From an uncultured Rhodopila sp. (GTDB lineage: Bacteria; Pseudomonadota; Alphaproteobacteria; Acetobacterales; Acetobacteraceae): a DNA stretch of 64,000 bases. The notes under the pieces were generated by a model, which saw nothing but the letters and a program-made list of their open reading frames with translations, did not search any database and was not told the DNA's origin. Made by a program: the position numbers and the translations under genes. Position 1 is the first letter of the stretch. Each line of letters starts with the position of its first letter. Below, piece by piece: positions 17,012-26,687 of this stretch. The stretch spans positions 1 to 64,000 of the forward strand of contig CAIZFE010000114.1 of assembly GCA_903932145.1 (NCBI GenBank). Direction: 5' to 3'.

Positions 17012-18373
17012 CTATGCCACGGCCTGGATCGCGTCCCCGACAATCTCGACGATACGGTCCAGCGTTGCCTCCGGCGTGGAGAGCGGCGGCGCAAAGCACA
17101 GCGTGTCGCCACTGGCCGGCGGACCATCGGCGGCGGCGCGCAGGCGTAGAATCAGGCCACGATTGGCCGCCTCGGCAACGACGCGCGGACCCAGACCCTT
17201 GGCCGGGGTCTTGCTGCCCTTGTCCTCGACCAGTTCGATCGCCGCCAGCATGCCGATGCCGCGCACCTCGCCCACATTTGGCAACGTCAGCAGCGTTTCC
17301 AGCCCGGCTCGGAAGCGGTCGCCCTGGACACGGGCGCGTTCGACCATGCCTTCCTTCTCGATGATGTCGATGTTGGCCAGACCAACGGCGCAGCACACCG
17401 GATGCCCGGAATAGGTGGCCGCGTGCATGAATTTCTCATCCGCCGGGGCCTCCAACAGCACCTGATGCATGTGTTTCGAAATAATGACGCCGCCCAGCGG
17501 CAGGTAGCCTGAGGTCACGCCCTTGGCGAACGACATTAGGTCCGGCTTGGTGTTCCAATGCCCGAGACCGAACCACTGGCCGGTGCGGCCGAACCCGGTA
17601 ATGACCTCATCGGCGATCAGCAGCACACCGTGCCGGTCACAGATCTCCCGCAGGCGCGGAAAATACGAAGCGGGAGGCACAATGACGCCCCCAGACCCGA
17701 TCACCGGTTCGGCGATGATCGCGGCGACCGTGTCGGCGCCCTCGGCCAGGATCGCGTCCTCGACCGCGTCGGCCGCGCCAATGCCGGCATCGCCGTTGCC
17801 CGGCCAGCGATACTGATACGGTGGCACCACCTGCAGGAACCCCGGCACCATCGGGCCGAACATCTTCTGGTAGTTCGGCAGGCTGGTCGCACTCATCGCC
17901 GCCATCGTGACGCCGTGATAGCCGTAGCGGCGGGAGATAATTTTCGTCTTGGTCGGCTTACCCAGCCGCTTCCAGTGATAGCGGGCAAACTTGAAGGCAC
18001 TCTCGTTGGATTCCGCACCACTGGTGGTGAAATACACCGCCGCCATGTTGTCATAGGCGAGGCTGACGATTTTCTCGGCCAGCCGGATCGCCGGTTCGTT
18101 GGTGAACCCGGCATAGGCCGACGCGTAGGCCAGTTTTTCCATCTGCGCCGCGGCGGCGGCAGCGAGTTCCTTGCGGCCATGCCCGATATTGACGTTCCAC
18201 AGTGACGATAACCCGTCGATGTACTCGCGCCCGTCGGCGGTGCGCAGCATCGATCCCTGCGCCGAGACATAGACCTTCGGGTTCGCGTGATCCGCGGCGA
18301 AATGCAGCGGGTGGATCAGGTGGGCGTGGTCGGTGGCCACCAGATTGCCGGAATCTGGCATAAGGTCGTTCAT
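17012..18373 (-). CDS. Class III PLP-dependent aminotransferase
   Basis: A 453-aa fold-type I aminotransferase of class III. The start at 18373 has a good GGAGG nearby. Seen in order: an N-terminal HLIHPLHFAADH segment, substrate/PLP site YFTTSGAESNESAFKFAR, YGYHGVTMAAMSAT, LLIADEVITGFGRTGQ with the PLP-pyridine Asp, and the Schiff-base lysine in SFAKGVTSGYLPLGG. It resembles omega-amino acid/polyamine:pyruvate aminotransferases. The exact amine donor cannot be assigned. It is divergent from the ABC importer locus and shares a transcript direction with ggt, so the pair may recover nitrogen from amino compounds. Confidence 0.9.
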   Translation of the reverse strand: MNDLMPDSGNLVATDHAHLIHPLHFAADHANPKVYVSAQGSMLRTADGREYIDGLSSLWNVNIGHGRKELAAAAAAQMEKLAYASAYAGFTNEPAIRLAEKIVSLAYDNMAAVYFTTSGAESNESAFKFARYHWKRLGKPTKTKIISRRYGYHGVTMAAMSATSLPNYQKMFGPMVPGFLQVVPPYQYRWPGNGDAGIGAADAVEDAILAEGADTVAAIIAEPVIGSGGVIVPPASYFPRLREICDRHGVLLIADEVITGFGRTGQWFGLGHWNTKPDLMSFAKGVTSGYLPLGGVIISKHMHQVLLEAPADEKFMHAATYSGHPVCCAVGLANIDIIEKEGMVERARVQGDRFRAGLETLLTLPNVGEVRGIGMLAAIELVEDKGSKTPAKGLGPRVVAEAANRGLILRLRAAADGPPASGDTLCFAPPLSTPEATLDRIVEIVGDAIQAVA

Positions 18374-18570
18374 GGTCTGCACCTCCTCTATCGTTCCCGA
18401 TACGCTAGAGCATTCGCGGTTCGGATTGAAGCGCATGGTTTCGGGACGGCCCGATGCATCACCTAATGTGTGATTGGACCGTCACCAAGCACGGGCCTAG
18501 ACCGCGAACAGGCGTAAAGGCCAGCTCGATCAAGACCAAGGCCAGCGCCCAACAGGGAAGGATAACGGCC

Positions 18571-19950
18571 ATGGGTATCATGAGCCGGCGGTCGGTATTG
18601 TCGGGCTCCATCGGCATGATCGCGGCCGATACATTGCTGCATCCATACATAGCAAACGCAGCAAGCACCACTGCGGTCGTCTGGGCGGGCCAGGGCTTCG
18701 TCCCGGAGGAAGACATCGCGTTTCGCAAGACAGTCGCGGAGTACGAAAAGGCCAGCGGCAACAAGATCGACCTCAGCATCATGCCCTTCACGGCCTTGAA
18801 CCAGAAGGCGATATCCGCGCTGACGAGCGGAGACGTTCCCGATCTCATCTTTCACGGCGCCCCGGAGACGATCCTGCCGCAGAACGCCTGGAATGACCGG
18901 CTGGTGGACGTCAGCGACGTTGTGGAGACGCAGAAGTCGAAGATCAGCGAGACCGCGCTGCTGGCCTCCAGCTTCTACAATGGCGTCACAAAGCAGCGCA
19001 GCTTCTACCTGGCTCCGGTCAAGCAGGCGTGCGCCCCGTTCCATATCTGGGGCGACCTTGTCGCCAAGGCCGGATTCAAGCTGTCCGACGCACCGAAGAC
19101 CTGGGACGCGTTCTGGGAGTTCTTCAAGCCGATGCAGAAAGAACTGCGCGGCAAGGGAATGCGCAAGATCTACAGCATGGGCTTGCAGATCACCACCGTC
19201 GGCCCGAACGACTGCAACAACCTGTTCGCCCATTTCATGATCGCCAACGGCGGACAGGACATCGTCACCAAGGACGGAAAGTTACATACCGACGATCCGA
19301 AGGTGCGCGAGGCGGCGATTAGGTCGGTCACCTTCATGACCGGTCTCTACAACGGCGGCTACGTGCCGCCCGAGGCGCTGACCTGGAACGATGCAGACGA
19401 CAACAATGCCTACCACGAGAAGCTGTGCGTGATGGATTTCGACGGCACGATCTCGACCGAACTCGCGATGATCAAGGACAAGAAGGCGTACTACGAGCAG
19501 ATGGTGGTGCTGGGTCTGCCGAACCGCAACGACGGCACGCCGATGGCCGCCCAGGTCGGCGCGGGCGGTGGGTTCATCCCGAGGGGCGCGAACAACGTCC
19601 GGGTTGCCAAGGAGTTCATGACCTATTTCATGCGGCCGGAGGTGATGAACGAAAATCTGAAGGGCGGCCTGGGCCGCTGGGTTCCCGTCATTTCGTCGAT
19701 CGTGACGGACGACCCTTGGTGGCTCGATCCCGCGGACCCGCACCGACCGCCGTACGTGCGTGAGGCTCCGCTGGGGCCGACCATCCCGACCTACAACGGG
19801 TTCAATCCGGCCTGGGGTCAGGTGAATGCCGAACAACTCTGGGGTCAGGCCCACGCCGATGTCATCAAGTACGGGATGACTCCCGAGGCGGCGGTGGATA
19901 AGGCATTCAGACGGGCCGAGACTATCTTTGCGAAATTTACAATTGGTTAA
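18571..19950 (+). CDS. Family 1 ABC sugar-type binding protein, copy A
   Basis: A 459-aa extracellular solute-binding protein (SBP_bac_1). The N-terminus has a twin-arginine signal (SRRSVLSGS, hydrophobic stretch, cleavage near IANAAS). The mature body has the typical NQKAISALTSGDVPDLIF early motif and a conserved NPAWGQVNAEQLWGQAHADV end. The start at 18571 is supported by GGAAGGA upstream; the longer frame from 18454 is not. It is strongly similar across its length to the next gene, so the two arose by duplication. It would deliver a sugar, polyol or related compound to the permeases downstream; ligand unknown. Confidence 0.92.
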   Translation: MGIMSRRSVLSGSIGMIAADTLLHPYIANAASTTAVVWAGQGFVPEEDIAFRKTVAEYEKASGNKIDLSIMPFTALNQKAISALTSGDVPDLIFHGAPETILPQNAWNDRLVDVSDVVETQKSKISETALLASSFYNGVTKQRSFYLAPVKQACAPFHIWGDLVAKAGFKLSDAPKTWDAFWEFFKPMQKELRGKGMRKIYSMGLQITTVGPNDCNNLFAHFMIANGGQDIVTKDGKLHTDDPKVREAAIRSVTFMTGLYNGGYVPPEALTWNDADDNNAYHEKLCVMDFDGTISTELAMIKDKKAYYEQMVVLGLPNRNDGTPMAAQVGAGGGFIPRGANNVRVAKEFMTYFMRPEVMNENLKGGLGRWVPVISSIVTDDPWWLDPADPHRPPYVREAPLGPTIPTYNGFNPAWGQVNAEQLWGQAHADVIKYGMTPEAAVDKAFRRAETIFAKFTIG

Positions 19951-20212
19951 TGCGAACGGGTGAATAGCAGCGGGGCGCGCGGATATTGCAGTAAGTGGCC
20001 TGAAAAATGGCAGTAAATCGGCCTTGGTCGATAAATTCCCGTCCGCGGGAGTTTGGCGGAAGCGACAGAACTATACCTGGACTTAGTGGCGGCGAACGGC
20101 CTAGGCTCGTTATCGAGGCCGGTAAGCAGGCCGATAAAAATTGGCCCGTTACCGCGCCCCAAAAAAATGAGCCGACGCATAAGCGTTTGGCCAACAGGGA
20201 AGGTGTGCGGCC

Positions 20213-21592
20213 ATGAGAAATGTGAGCCGGCGGTCTGTATTGAAAGGGTCCCTCGGCCTGGCGGCTGTGGGAACGCTATCCATGCCCTATATCGCCAACG
20301 CCGCGGCGACGTCGGCAGTCGTCTGGATGAACCAGGGCTTCATTCCCGAAGAGGATGCCGCATTCATCGCAGTGGCCGAGGGCTATATGAAGGCCAGCGG
20401 TAACAAGCTCGAATACAGCATCATGCCGTTCATGGCGCAGAACCAGAAAACGATATCCGCGCTGACCAGCGGCGACGTTCCCGACCTGGTCTTCATGGAT
20501 GCTCCGAGTTCCATTTTGCCGCAGAACGCCTGGGACGACAAACTGTTGGACGTGAGCGACGTCGTGAAGCCGTACGAGTCGCAACTCTCGGAAACCGCCA
20601 GGCTTGGTTCGACTTTCTACAACAAGGCCACAAAAGCCCGTAGTTATTACTTGTGCCCGATCAAGCAGGGGGCCACGCCGTTCCACGTTTGGGGCGATCT
20701 GGTCACGAAGGCCGGCATGAGCATGGCGGATGCCCCGAAGACCTGGGACGGGTTCTTTGACTTCTTCAAGCCCATGCAGAAGATCTTGCGCGGCAAAGGG
20801 ATGCGGAAGATTTATGCCCTTGGCCTGCAGGTCACCACCGTCGGACCGAACGACGGCAACAATCTTTTTACGCATTTCCTGATCGCCAATGGCGGCGAGG
20901 GCCTCGTCACGTCAGACGGCAAATTGCATACCGATGATCCGAAGATACGCGAGGCGGCGATCAAGTCGGTCGAGTGGATGACGGACGCCTACAAGCAAGG
21001 TTTTGTGCCGCCGGAGGCACTGAGCTGGAATGACGCCGACGACAACAACGGCTTCCACGAGAAGCTGTTCATAATGGATTTCGATGGCACGCTGTCGACC
21101 GAGCTGGCGATGTTCAAAGACAAGCAGGCTTTTCTGCACGACATGGTGACAGTTGCCCCGGCGCAGAAAAACGATGGCACGCCCATGGTCACGCAGCTCA
21201 ACGCGGGCGGTGGCTTTATCCCCAAGGGGGCCAAGAACGTCGCGGTCGCCAAGGAATTCATGACGTATTTCATGCAGCCGAAAGTCATGAACGACAATTT
21301 GAAGGGTGGTCTGGGCCGATGGCTACCGGCGATTCCGCAGGCCATCAAAGACGATCCGTGGTGGATGAACAGCGGCGAGCCATGCCTGAACCCCTATGTC
21401 ATCGAAGCCACCGTCAATCCGACCATGCCTCTCTTTGAGGGCTTCACACCCGCCTGGGGTCAGGTCCAAGCCGAACAAATCTGGGGCCAGGCCCATGCCG
21501 ACGTCATCAAGGATGGCATGAAGGTGGCGGACGCCGTGGACAAGGCATTCAAGCGCGCCGGACAGATTTTCGCGAGAGTCACGTATGACTAA
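20213..21592 (+). CDS. Family 1 ABC sugar-type binding protein, copy B
   Basis: A 459-aa paralogue of the preceding binding protein, with the same twin-arginine signal pattern (SRRSVLKGS ... IANAAA) and the same landmarks (KTISALTSGDVPDLVF, WNDADDNNGFHEKL, TPAWGQVQAEQIWGQAHADV). The 262-bp spacer before it holds no gene but must contain its own translation signals (GGGAAGG before the ATG). It ends 15 bp before the first permease gene, so it is the copy most closely tied to the first permease pair. Confidence 0.92.
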   Translation: MRNVSRRSVLKGSLGLAAVGTLSMPYIANAAATSAVVWMNQGFIPEEDAAFIAVAEGYMKASGNKLEYSIMPFMAQNQKTISALTSGDVPDLVFMDAPSSILPQNAWDDKLLDVSDVVKPYESQLSETARLGSTFYNKATKARSYYLCPIKQGATPFHVWGDLVTKAGMSMADAPKTWDGFFDFFKPMQKILRGKGMRKIYALGLQVTTVGPNDGNNLFTHFLIANGGEGLVTSDGKLHTDDPKIREAAIKSVEWMTDAYKQGFVPPEALSWNDADDNNGFHEKLFIMDFDGTLSTELAMFKDKQAFLHDMVTVAPAQKNDGTPMVTQLNAGGGFIPKGAKNVAVAKEFMTYFMQPKVMNDNLKGGLGRWLPAIPQAIKDDPWWMNSGEPCLNPYVIEATVNPTMPLFEGFTPAWGQVQAEQIWGQAHADVIKDGMKVADAVDKAFKRAGQIFARVTYD

Positions 21593-21607
21593 TTCAGTGA
21601 GGGGGTT

Positions 21608-22513
21608 ATGAGCGTCTCACAAACGATCGGCGGCGTCACCGCCGGTCGCCGGGCGCGCAGCACCTGGTTCCGCGGCTTGCACGGCGCGGACTACGTCTGG
21701 GCGATTGCCTTCGCCGTGCCGTATGTGGCGCTCTTTCTCGCCTTCGTCGTCTATCCAATTTGTTACGGTTTGTGGCTCGGGAGCGATCCCGAACTTTACG
21801 CTCAACTGTTTGCCGACCCACGTTACTTCACCGCGGTGATCAATACCCTGATCTATGTTGGCGTCGGCGTTAACCTGAAGATGTTCCTGGCCTTCATGTT
21901 GTCAGGCTTTTTCATGCGCAAGCGCGGGTGGGTCAAGGCGTTGCTTGTGGTCTTCATCCTGCCCTGGGCGACGCCGGCCCTGCCGGCCTACATTTCGATC
22001 CACTGGCTGATGAACGGTCAGTGGGGCATGTTCAACAATATACTGTGGCTGCTCTTCGATATCGATGGCCCGGTTTACCTCAACTCACACTGGATGGGGC
22101 TCGCGTGCAATATCGGCGCCTATGTCTGGAAGAATCTACCATTCTGGACGGTCATCCTGCTGGCCGGACGGATGTCGATCCCGCAGGAATTGTATGAAGC
22201 GGCCGCTGTGGACGGCGCCACCGGCATGCGCAAATTCTTCCATGTGACGTACCCGCTGATGGCGAATCTCTATCTTGTCTGCATCCTGCTCGATACCGTC
22301 TTCGCCCTGGGCGACTTCAACGCGACCACGTTCGTGTCCGGCGGCGGCCCGGCGATGTCAACCGAGGTGCTGGCCACACTTGGCATCCGTTATGCTTACA
22401 CCGTCGCGCTACCGCGCCTCGGCGTCGCCGAGGTGATGACCGCGCTGCCGGTGCTAATCCCACTCGTTTACATATTGATGCGTAAGCTTCGCGTGTCAGA
22501 GGGCCAGCTATGA
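21608..22513 (+). CDS. ABC sugar-type permease, pair 1 (MalF-like)
   Basis: A 301-aa inner-membrane permease with six hydrophobic segments and the EAA loop PQELYEAAAVDGATGMRKFFHVTYPLM that contacts the ATPase. It is the MalF-side partner. It overlaps the next permease by 4 bp (ATGA), so the two are translated together. It is highly similar to the permease at 23486, showing the pair was duplicated. Confidence 0.93.
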   Translation: MSVSQTIGGVTAGRRARSTWFRGLHGADYVWAIAFAVPYVALFLAFVVYPICYGLWLGSDPELYAQLFADPRYFTAVINTLIYVGVGVNLKMFLAFMLSGFFMRKRGWVKALLVVFILPWATPALPAYISIHWLMNGQWGMFNNILWLLFDIDGPVYLNSHWMGLACNIGAYVWKNLPFWTVILLAGRMSIPQELYEAAAVDGATGMRKFFHVTYPLMANLYLVCILLDTVFALGDFNATTFVSGGGPAMSTEVLATLGIRYAYTVALPRLGVAEVMTALPVLIPLVYILMRKLRVSEGQL

Positions 22514-23451
22514 GCACCACATACGGGCGAACCGTCAACACGGGTCCGGTCGTTGCCGGCGGCGCGGGCACAGCCAGGGTGGTTCGCAGGCGGGCCGGGC
22601 GGCCGCATTACCGGATGCGGCGCTATGGGATGGAAGCTTTAGCCGTTGCGTTCGGCGTGGTGATCGCCGTTTGGTCCCTGCTGCCGATTTACAACATGGT
22701 TATCATCGCGCTCGACAGTCACGATGACGTCTTCAGTGGCGCCATCTGGCCGGAACACCCATCGCTGGAAAGCTTCCGCGTCGTGATAACCGAGGATTTC
22801 TGGTACCTCGCGCGCTTCTGGCATCAGTTTGGCAACAGTTTTTATGTCGGCCTGACGGTGATGTTCCTGACATTGGCGATCGGCTCACTGGCCAGCTTCA
22901 CGGTCAGCCGGATGCGGATGCGCTACAGTTGGATGCTTAGTAATGCGGCGCTGATGACGTACGTGATCCCCGCATCGTTTCTGGCGATCCCGATGTATCG
23001 GATCATGCAGATCTATGGCTTATCGAACAGCCTCTGGTCGGTGATCCTGGCGCTGACGACGTTTGCCACGCCCTACGCGATTTTTATTTTCACGCAATAC
23101 AGCAGCTCGATTCCGATCGAGCTGGACGAGTCGGCGCGTATCGATGGGGCGACACCGTGGCAGATCTATTTCCGGATTTACCTGCCGCTGATGGCGCCGG
23201 CCCTGGTCGCCGTTGGCACCTACGCTCTGCTGCTGGCATGGAACGAGTACTTGTACAACTTCCTGCTGTTATCCACGCCGGACAGTATGACCGTCGCGGT
23301 CGCCCTGGCGCAGTTCCTCAACAGCGACGAATCGCCGTGGAATTTCATGATGGCAACAGCCATCATCTACGCGATGCCACCGATCATCCTGTATTACGGT
23401 TTCCGGCGTTATATGGCGGCGGGCCTGACCATGGGTGGCGTGAAAGGCTGA
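22510..23451 (+). CDS. ABC sugar-type permease, pair 1 (MalG-like)
   Basis: A 313-aa permease with a basic N-terminal tail, six membrane segments, the EAA loop PIELDESARIDGATPWQIYFRIYLPLMAPAL and the characteristic MalG-type C-terminus GLTMGGVKG. It is coupled to the MalF-like gene by a 4-bp overlap. Its paralogue in this locus is at 24370, and a third, decayed relative lies at 26688-27064. Confidence 0.93.
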   Translation: MSTTYGRTVNTGPVVAGGAGTARVVRRRAGRPHYRMRRYGMEALAVAFGVVIAVWSLLPIYNMVIIALDSHDDVFSGAIWPEHPSLESFRVVITEDFWYLARFWHQFGNSFYVGLTVMFLTLAIGSLASFTVSRMRMRYSWMLSNAALMTYVIPASFLAIPMYRIMQIYGLSNSLWSVILALTTFATPYAIFIFTQYSSSIPIELDESARIDGATPWQIYFRIYLPLMAPALVAVGTYALLLAWNEYLYNFLLLSTPDSMTVAVALAQFLNSDESPWNFMMATAIIYAMPPIILYYGFRRYMAAGLTMGGVKG

Positions 23452-23485
23452 CAGCGCCATCGCCGCGGCAACGCGGGACCTGACG

Positions 23486-24373
23486 ATGAGTCCGCTTGGG
23501 GCTAACCGGTTACGGCCGCCGCGCTGGCGTGTCCGCCTGCAGGGATCGGATACCGCTTGGGCGATCGCCTTTGTCGTTCCATACTTGGCGGTTTTTCTGG
23601 CGTTCGTCATCTATCCCGTCGGGTTCGGACTGTGGATGGGCAGCAATCCGTCGCTCTACGGCTTGCTGTTCTCCGATCCACGGTACCTGAACACGGTGAT
23701 GAACACGCTGCTGTTCGTCGCCATCGGCGTGAACGTGCAGGTGTTCCTGGCCTTCCTGCTGTCCGGCTTCTTCATGAGTGAAAGCTGGTGGGTCAGGTCG
23801 CTGCTGGCAATCTACCTGATACCGTGGGCCTTGCCGGCGCTGGCCGTATTCACCTCCATTCATTTTATGCTCGTGACCCAATGGGGTCTGCTCGACAGCC
23901 TGTGGCGCGGCGTGACCGGCGACGACGGACCGCTGTTTCTGATCTCGCAATGGATCGCCATGACGGCGAACATCGTTTCCTTCATCTGGAAATGGATGCC
24001 GTTCTGGACACTGATCTTCGTGGCGGCACGGATGGCGATCCCGCGCGACATCTATGAAGCGGCCGAGATAGACGGCGCCACCGGCTACAAACGACTGGTC
24101 CACGTGACGTTCCCGTTGCTGGCGAATGTTTACCTGGTATCCACATTGCTCGCGACGATCTGGGCGTTCGGTGATTTCGCTACGGTGTATTTCGTATCCA
24201 GCGGAGCGCCGGCGAAACGCACCGACGTGCTGGCCACCTATGGCTTCCACGAAGCGTTCGATTTCGGCTACCCGAACCTGGGAGTCGCCGCGATGATGTC
24301 GGCGCTTCCGGTGCTGATTCCGCTGGTGATCCTGCTGATGCGGCGGGTCCGAATGAAGGGGGCGCAACTATGA
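23486..24373 (+). CDS. ABC sugar-type permease, pair 2 (MalF-like)
   Basis: A 295-aa permease, paralogue of the 21608 gene, with the EAA loop PRDIYEAAEIDGATGYKRLVHVTFPLL. It starts 34 bp after pair 1 and overlaps its own partner by 4 bp. Two full permease pairs in one operon, without a second ATPase or any ATPase at all, suggest that both share one energy-coupling subunit encoded elsewhere. Confidence 0.93.
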   Translation: MSPLGANRLRPPRWRVRLQGSDTAWAIAFVVPYLAVFLAFVIYPVGFGLWMGSNPSLYGLLFSDPRYLNTVMNTLLFVAIGVNVQVFLAFLLSGFFMSESWWVRSLLAIYLIPWALPALAVFTSIHFMLVTQWGLLDSLWRGVTGDDGPLFLISQWIAMTANIVSFIWKWMPFWTLIFVAARMAIPRDIYEAAEIDGATGYKRLVHVTFPLLANVYLVSTLLATIWAFGDFATVYFVSSGAPAKRTDVLATYGFHEAFDFGYPNLGVAAMMSALPVLIPLVILLMRRVRMKGAQL

Positions 24374-25245
24374 GGCGCCCCCACCCTGGCCGACATCTGG
24401 GCTACCGGCAACGGCGGCGGCTGGTCACGGTCAGCAAAGTGGTTCTCGGTGTCGTGCTGCTGATCTGGACGCTGCTGCCAGTGTACAACATGCTGCTGAT
24501 GGCGCTTGATGCCGACGCCGATGAATTCACCGGCAGCATCTGGCCGCCGGACCCCGACCTGGACAGTTTCCGTTCGGTCTGGACTGAAGATTATTGGTTG
24601 ATGGCGCATTTCTGGCACCAATTCGGCAACAGTATCTTTCTGGGTGTCGCGACGATGGTGCTGACCGTGCTGATCGGGTCGCTGACCAGTTTCTCGCTGG
24701 GCCGGATGCGGTTGCACAAGGGTTGGATTATCACTGACCTCTCGCTGCTGACGTACGTGCTGCCGACGACGTTTTTGGTTATTCCCTTCGTCCACATCAT
24801 GCACCGGTATGGGTTGTCGGACAGCCTGTGGGCGGTGATCGCGGCAGAGGTCACATTTGCCACGCCGTATGCGATTCTTATTTTGCACCAATATGGCAAG
24901 CTGATCCCGATGGACCTGGATGAGGCGGCAAAGATCGATGGCGCCTCGCCATTTCAGGTGTATCGGCTGATTTATATGCCGTTGATGGCCCCGGCGCTTG
25001 TCGCGGTCGGGGTTTATGCGTTGCTGTTGGCCTGGAACGAATACATTTACCAGTATTTACTACTTTCATCGACAGGCAACATGACGGTGGCGGTGATGAT
25101 CAACCAGTTCTTCGATAGTGACGAGGCGCCGTGGAACTACATGATGGCGATTGCCATTATCTATTCGCTGCCTCCGATCGCGATCTTTTATGCGTTGCGC
25201 CGCTTTATGGTGGCGGGGCTGACATTGGGTGGGGTGAAGGGTTGA
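24370..25245 (+). CDS. ABC sugar-type permease, pair 2 (MalG-like)
   Basis: A 291-aa permease with six membrane segments, EAA loop PMDLDEAAKIDGASPFQVYRLIYMPLMAPAL and C-terminal GLTLGGVKG. It is the partner of the 23486 permease (ATGA overlap) and a paralogue of the 22510 permease. It ends 44 bp before the dehydrogenase gene, so that gene is probably the last of the operon. Confidence 0.93.
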   Translation: MRRPHPGRHLGYRQRRRLVTVSKVVLGVVLLIWTLLPVYNMLLMALDADADEFTGSIWPPDPDLDSFRSVWTEDYWLMAHFWHQFGNSIFLGVATMVLTVLIGSLTSFSLGRMRLHKGWIITDLSLLTYVLPTTFLVIPFVHIMHRYGLSDSLWAVIAAEVTFATPYAILILHQYGKLIPMDLDEAAKIDGASPFQVYRLIYMPLMAPALVAVGVYALLLAWNEYIYQYLLLSSTGNMTVAVMINQFFDSDEAPWNYMMAIAIIYSLPPIAIFYALRRFMVAGLTLGGVKG

Positions 25246-25289
25246 GCCGGCATCCCCATATTGTCCGTGCTGTCCAAGGAGAGAGTCAG

Positions 25290-26549
25290 ATGACGATCTA
25301 CAGTGGCCCGGTCTTCGATATGGCCCGCGAGCAGTTCCACATTATCGCCGATTACCTCGACATTCCGGCGGACGACCGGGACCGCCTGCTCTACCCCAAA
25401 CGAGCCATCGTTGTGTCGATCCCGGTCCATATGGACGATGGCCGCACCGAAGTCTTCCAGGGCTATCGCGTCCAACACCACCTCACGCTCGGTCCCACCA
25501 AGGGTGGAGCACGCTTTTCACCGGATCTCGATGTCGGTGAAGTCGCGGCGCTCGCGATTTGGATGAGTTGGAAATGCGCGCTCGCCGGGCTGCCCTATGG
25601 CGGCGCGAAAGGGGGCGTCGCCTGCGATCCGCGCAGCATGTCGCGACGTGAGCTAGAGGCGGTGTCGCGGCGCTACATGCAGGAGATGATCCCCTTCGTC
25701 GGCCCGCAGATCGACGTGATGGCGCCCGACATGGGCACCAACGAACAAGTCATGGCGTGGTTCATGGACACCTATTCCATGTACCACGGTCACGCGATCA
25801 ATGAGATCGTCACCGGCAAGCCGGTCGCCCTGGGTGGCACCGAGGGACGGCGAGAGGCAACAGGCCGCGGCGTCGCGCATCTCGTCAGCCGGGGCTGTGA
25901 TACGATCGGCATGAAGACACAGGAGGCCACCGGCATCGTCCAAGGCTTTGGTAATGTCGGCAGCGTCACCGCCTACACCCTGGCGCGGCGGTACGGCGTG
26001 CGGATCACCGGCCTCTCCGACCACACCGCCGCCTATTATGATCCGGCGGGTCTGCCGCTGGACGCGATAGACCGGTTTGTTCAGGCAAATGGCGTGCTGT
26101 CAGGATTTTCGGCGGAAGCCCTGATCGATCCCATCGATATGCTTAGCGAGCGGTGCGACATCCTGGTGCCGGCGGCGGTGGAGCGGGTGATCACCGCGCA
26201 AAACGCCGGCACGTTGCGCTGCCGCATTCTGGCCGAGGGCGCCAATGGTCCAACGACCCCGGATGCTGATGTTGTGATCGACCAGCGCGGCGATATCTTC
26301 GTCATACCCGATATCCTCTGTAACTCGGGCGGCGTTATCGTCAGTTATTTCGAATGGGTGCAGGATTTGCAGCGATTGTTCTGGAGCGAGTCCGAGGTTA
26401 ACGACAGGTTGTTGCGATTGCTCGATCAGGCATTCGTTCAGGTGACACGCCGCGCGCAACTGGAACACATCAGCAACCGCACCAGCGCGATGGCTATCGG
26501 CGTTGCCAAGGTTCGGGCAGGCAAGCAGCTACGGGGCTTGTTTCCCTAA
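25290..26549 (+). CDS. Glu/Leu/Phe/Val-type dehydrogenase (likely glutamate dehydrogenase)
   Basis: A 419-aa enzyme of the two-domain glutamate/leucine dehydrogenase family. The substrate domain has YRVQHHLTLGPTKGGARF and the catalytic lysine in GLPYGGAKGGV. The Rossmann domain has VQGFGNVGSVTAYTLA, followed by LAEGANGPTTPDAD. The start at 25290 follows AAGGAGAGAGTC. Size and motifs fit NAD(P)-dependent glutamate dehydrogenase interconverting glutamate and 2-oxoglutarate with ammonia. Its place after the ABC importer suggests that the imported substrate contains or yields an amino group, but this is inference. Confidence 0.9.
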   Translation: MTIYSGPVFDMAREQFHIIADYLDIPADDRDRLLYPKRAIVVSIPVHMDDGRTEVFQGYRVQHHLTLGPTKGGARFSPDLDVGEVAALAIWMSWKCALAGLPYGGAKGGVACDPRSMSRRELEAVSRRYMQEMIPFVGPQIDVMAPDMGTNEQVMAWFMDTYSMYHGHAINEIVTGKPVALGGTEGRREATGRGVAHLVSRGCDTIGMKTQEATGIVQGFGNVGSVTAYTLARRYGVRITGLSDHTAAYYDPAGLPLDAIDRFVQANGVLSGFSAEALIDPIDMLSERCDILVPAAVERVITAQNAGTLRCRILAEGANGPTTPDADVVIDQRGDIFVIPDILCNSGGVIVSYFEWVQDLQRLFWSESEVNDRLLRLLDQAFVQVTRRAQLEHISNRTSAMAIGVAKVRAGKQLRGLFP

Positions 26550-26586
26550 CGGCCCGAACCGCATCCGGGGCGATCACCGCCTTAGT

Positions 26587-26685
26587 CCCGCGTACCTCGA
26601 TCTGTCCGGCCTTGATCGCCTCGCTGAACTCCAGCCAATCGGCCATGGTTTTGGTTGCATCTGCGATGCCTGGCGTCGCTATCAT
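26587..26685 (-). pseudogene. 3' fragment of a DUF2252 gene
   Basis: The minus-strand reading ADWLEFSEAIKAGQIEVRG matches the C-terminus of the intact DUF2252 protein at 28949-30325 (ADWLVFLEAIKAGQIEAHG), and the similarity extends a little upstream (DATKTM against YATQTR). Nothing else of the gene remains. The fragment is fused to the permease remnant that follows, which marks an old rearrangement. Confidence 0.75.
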
Positions 26686-26687
26686 GT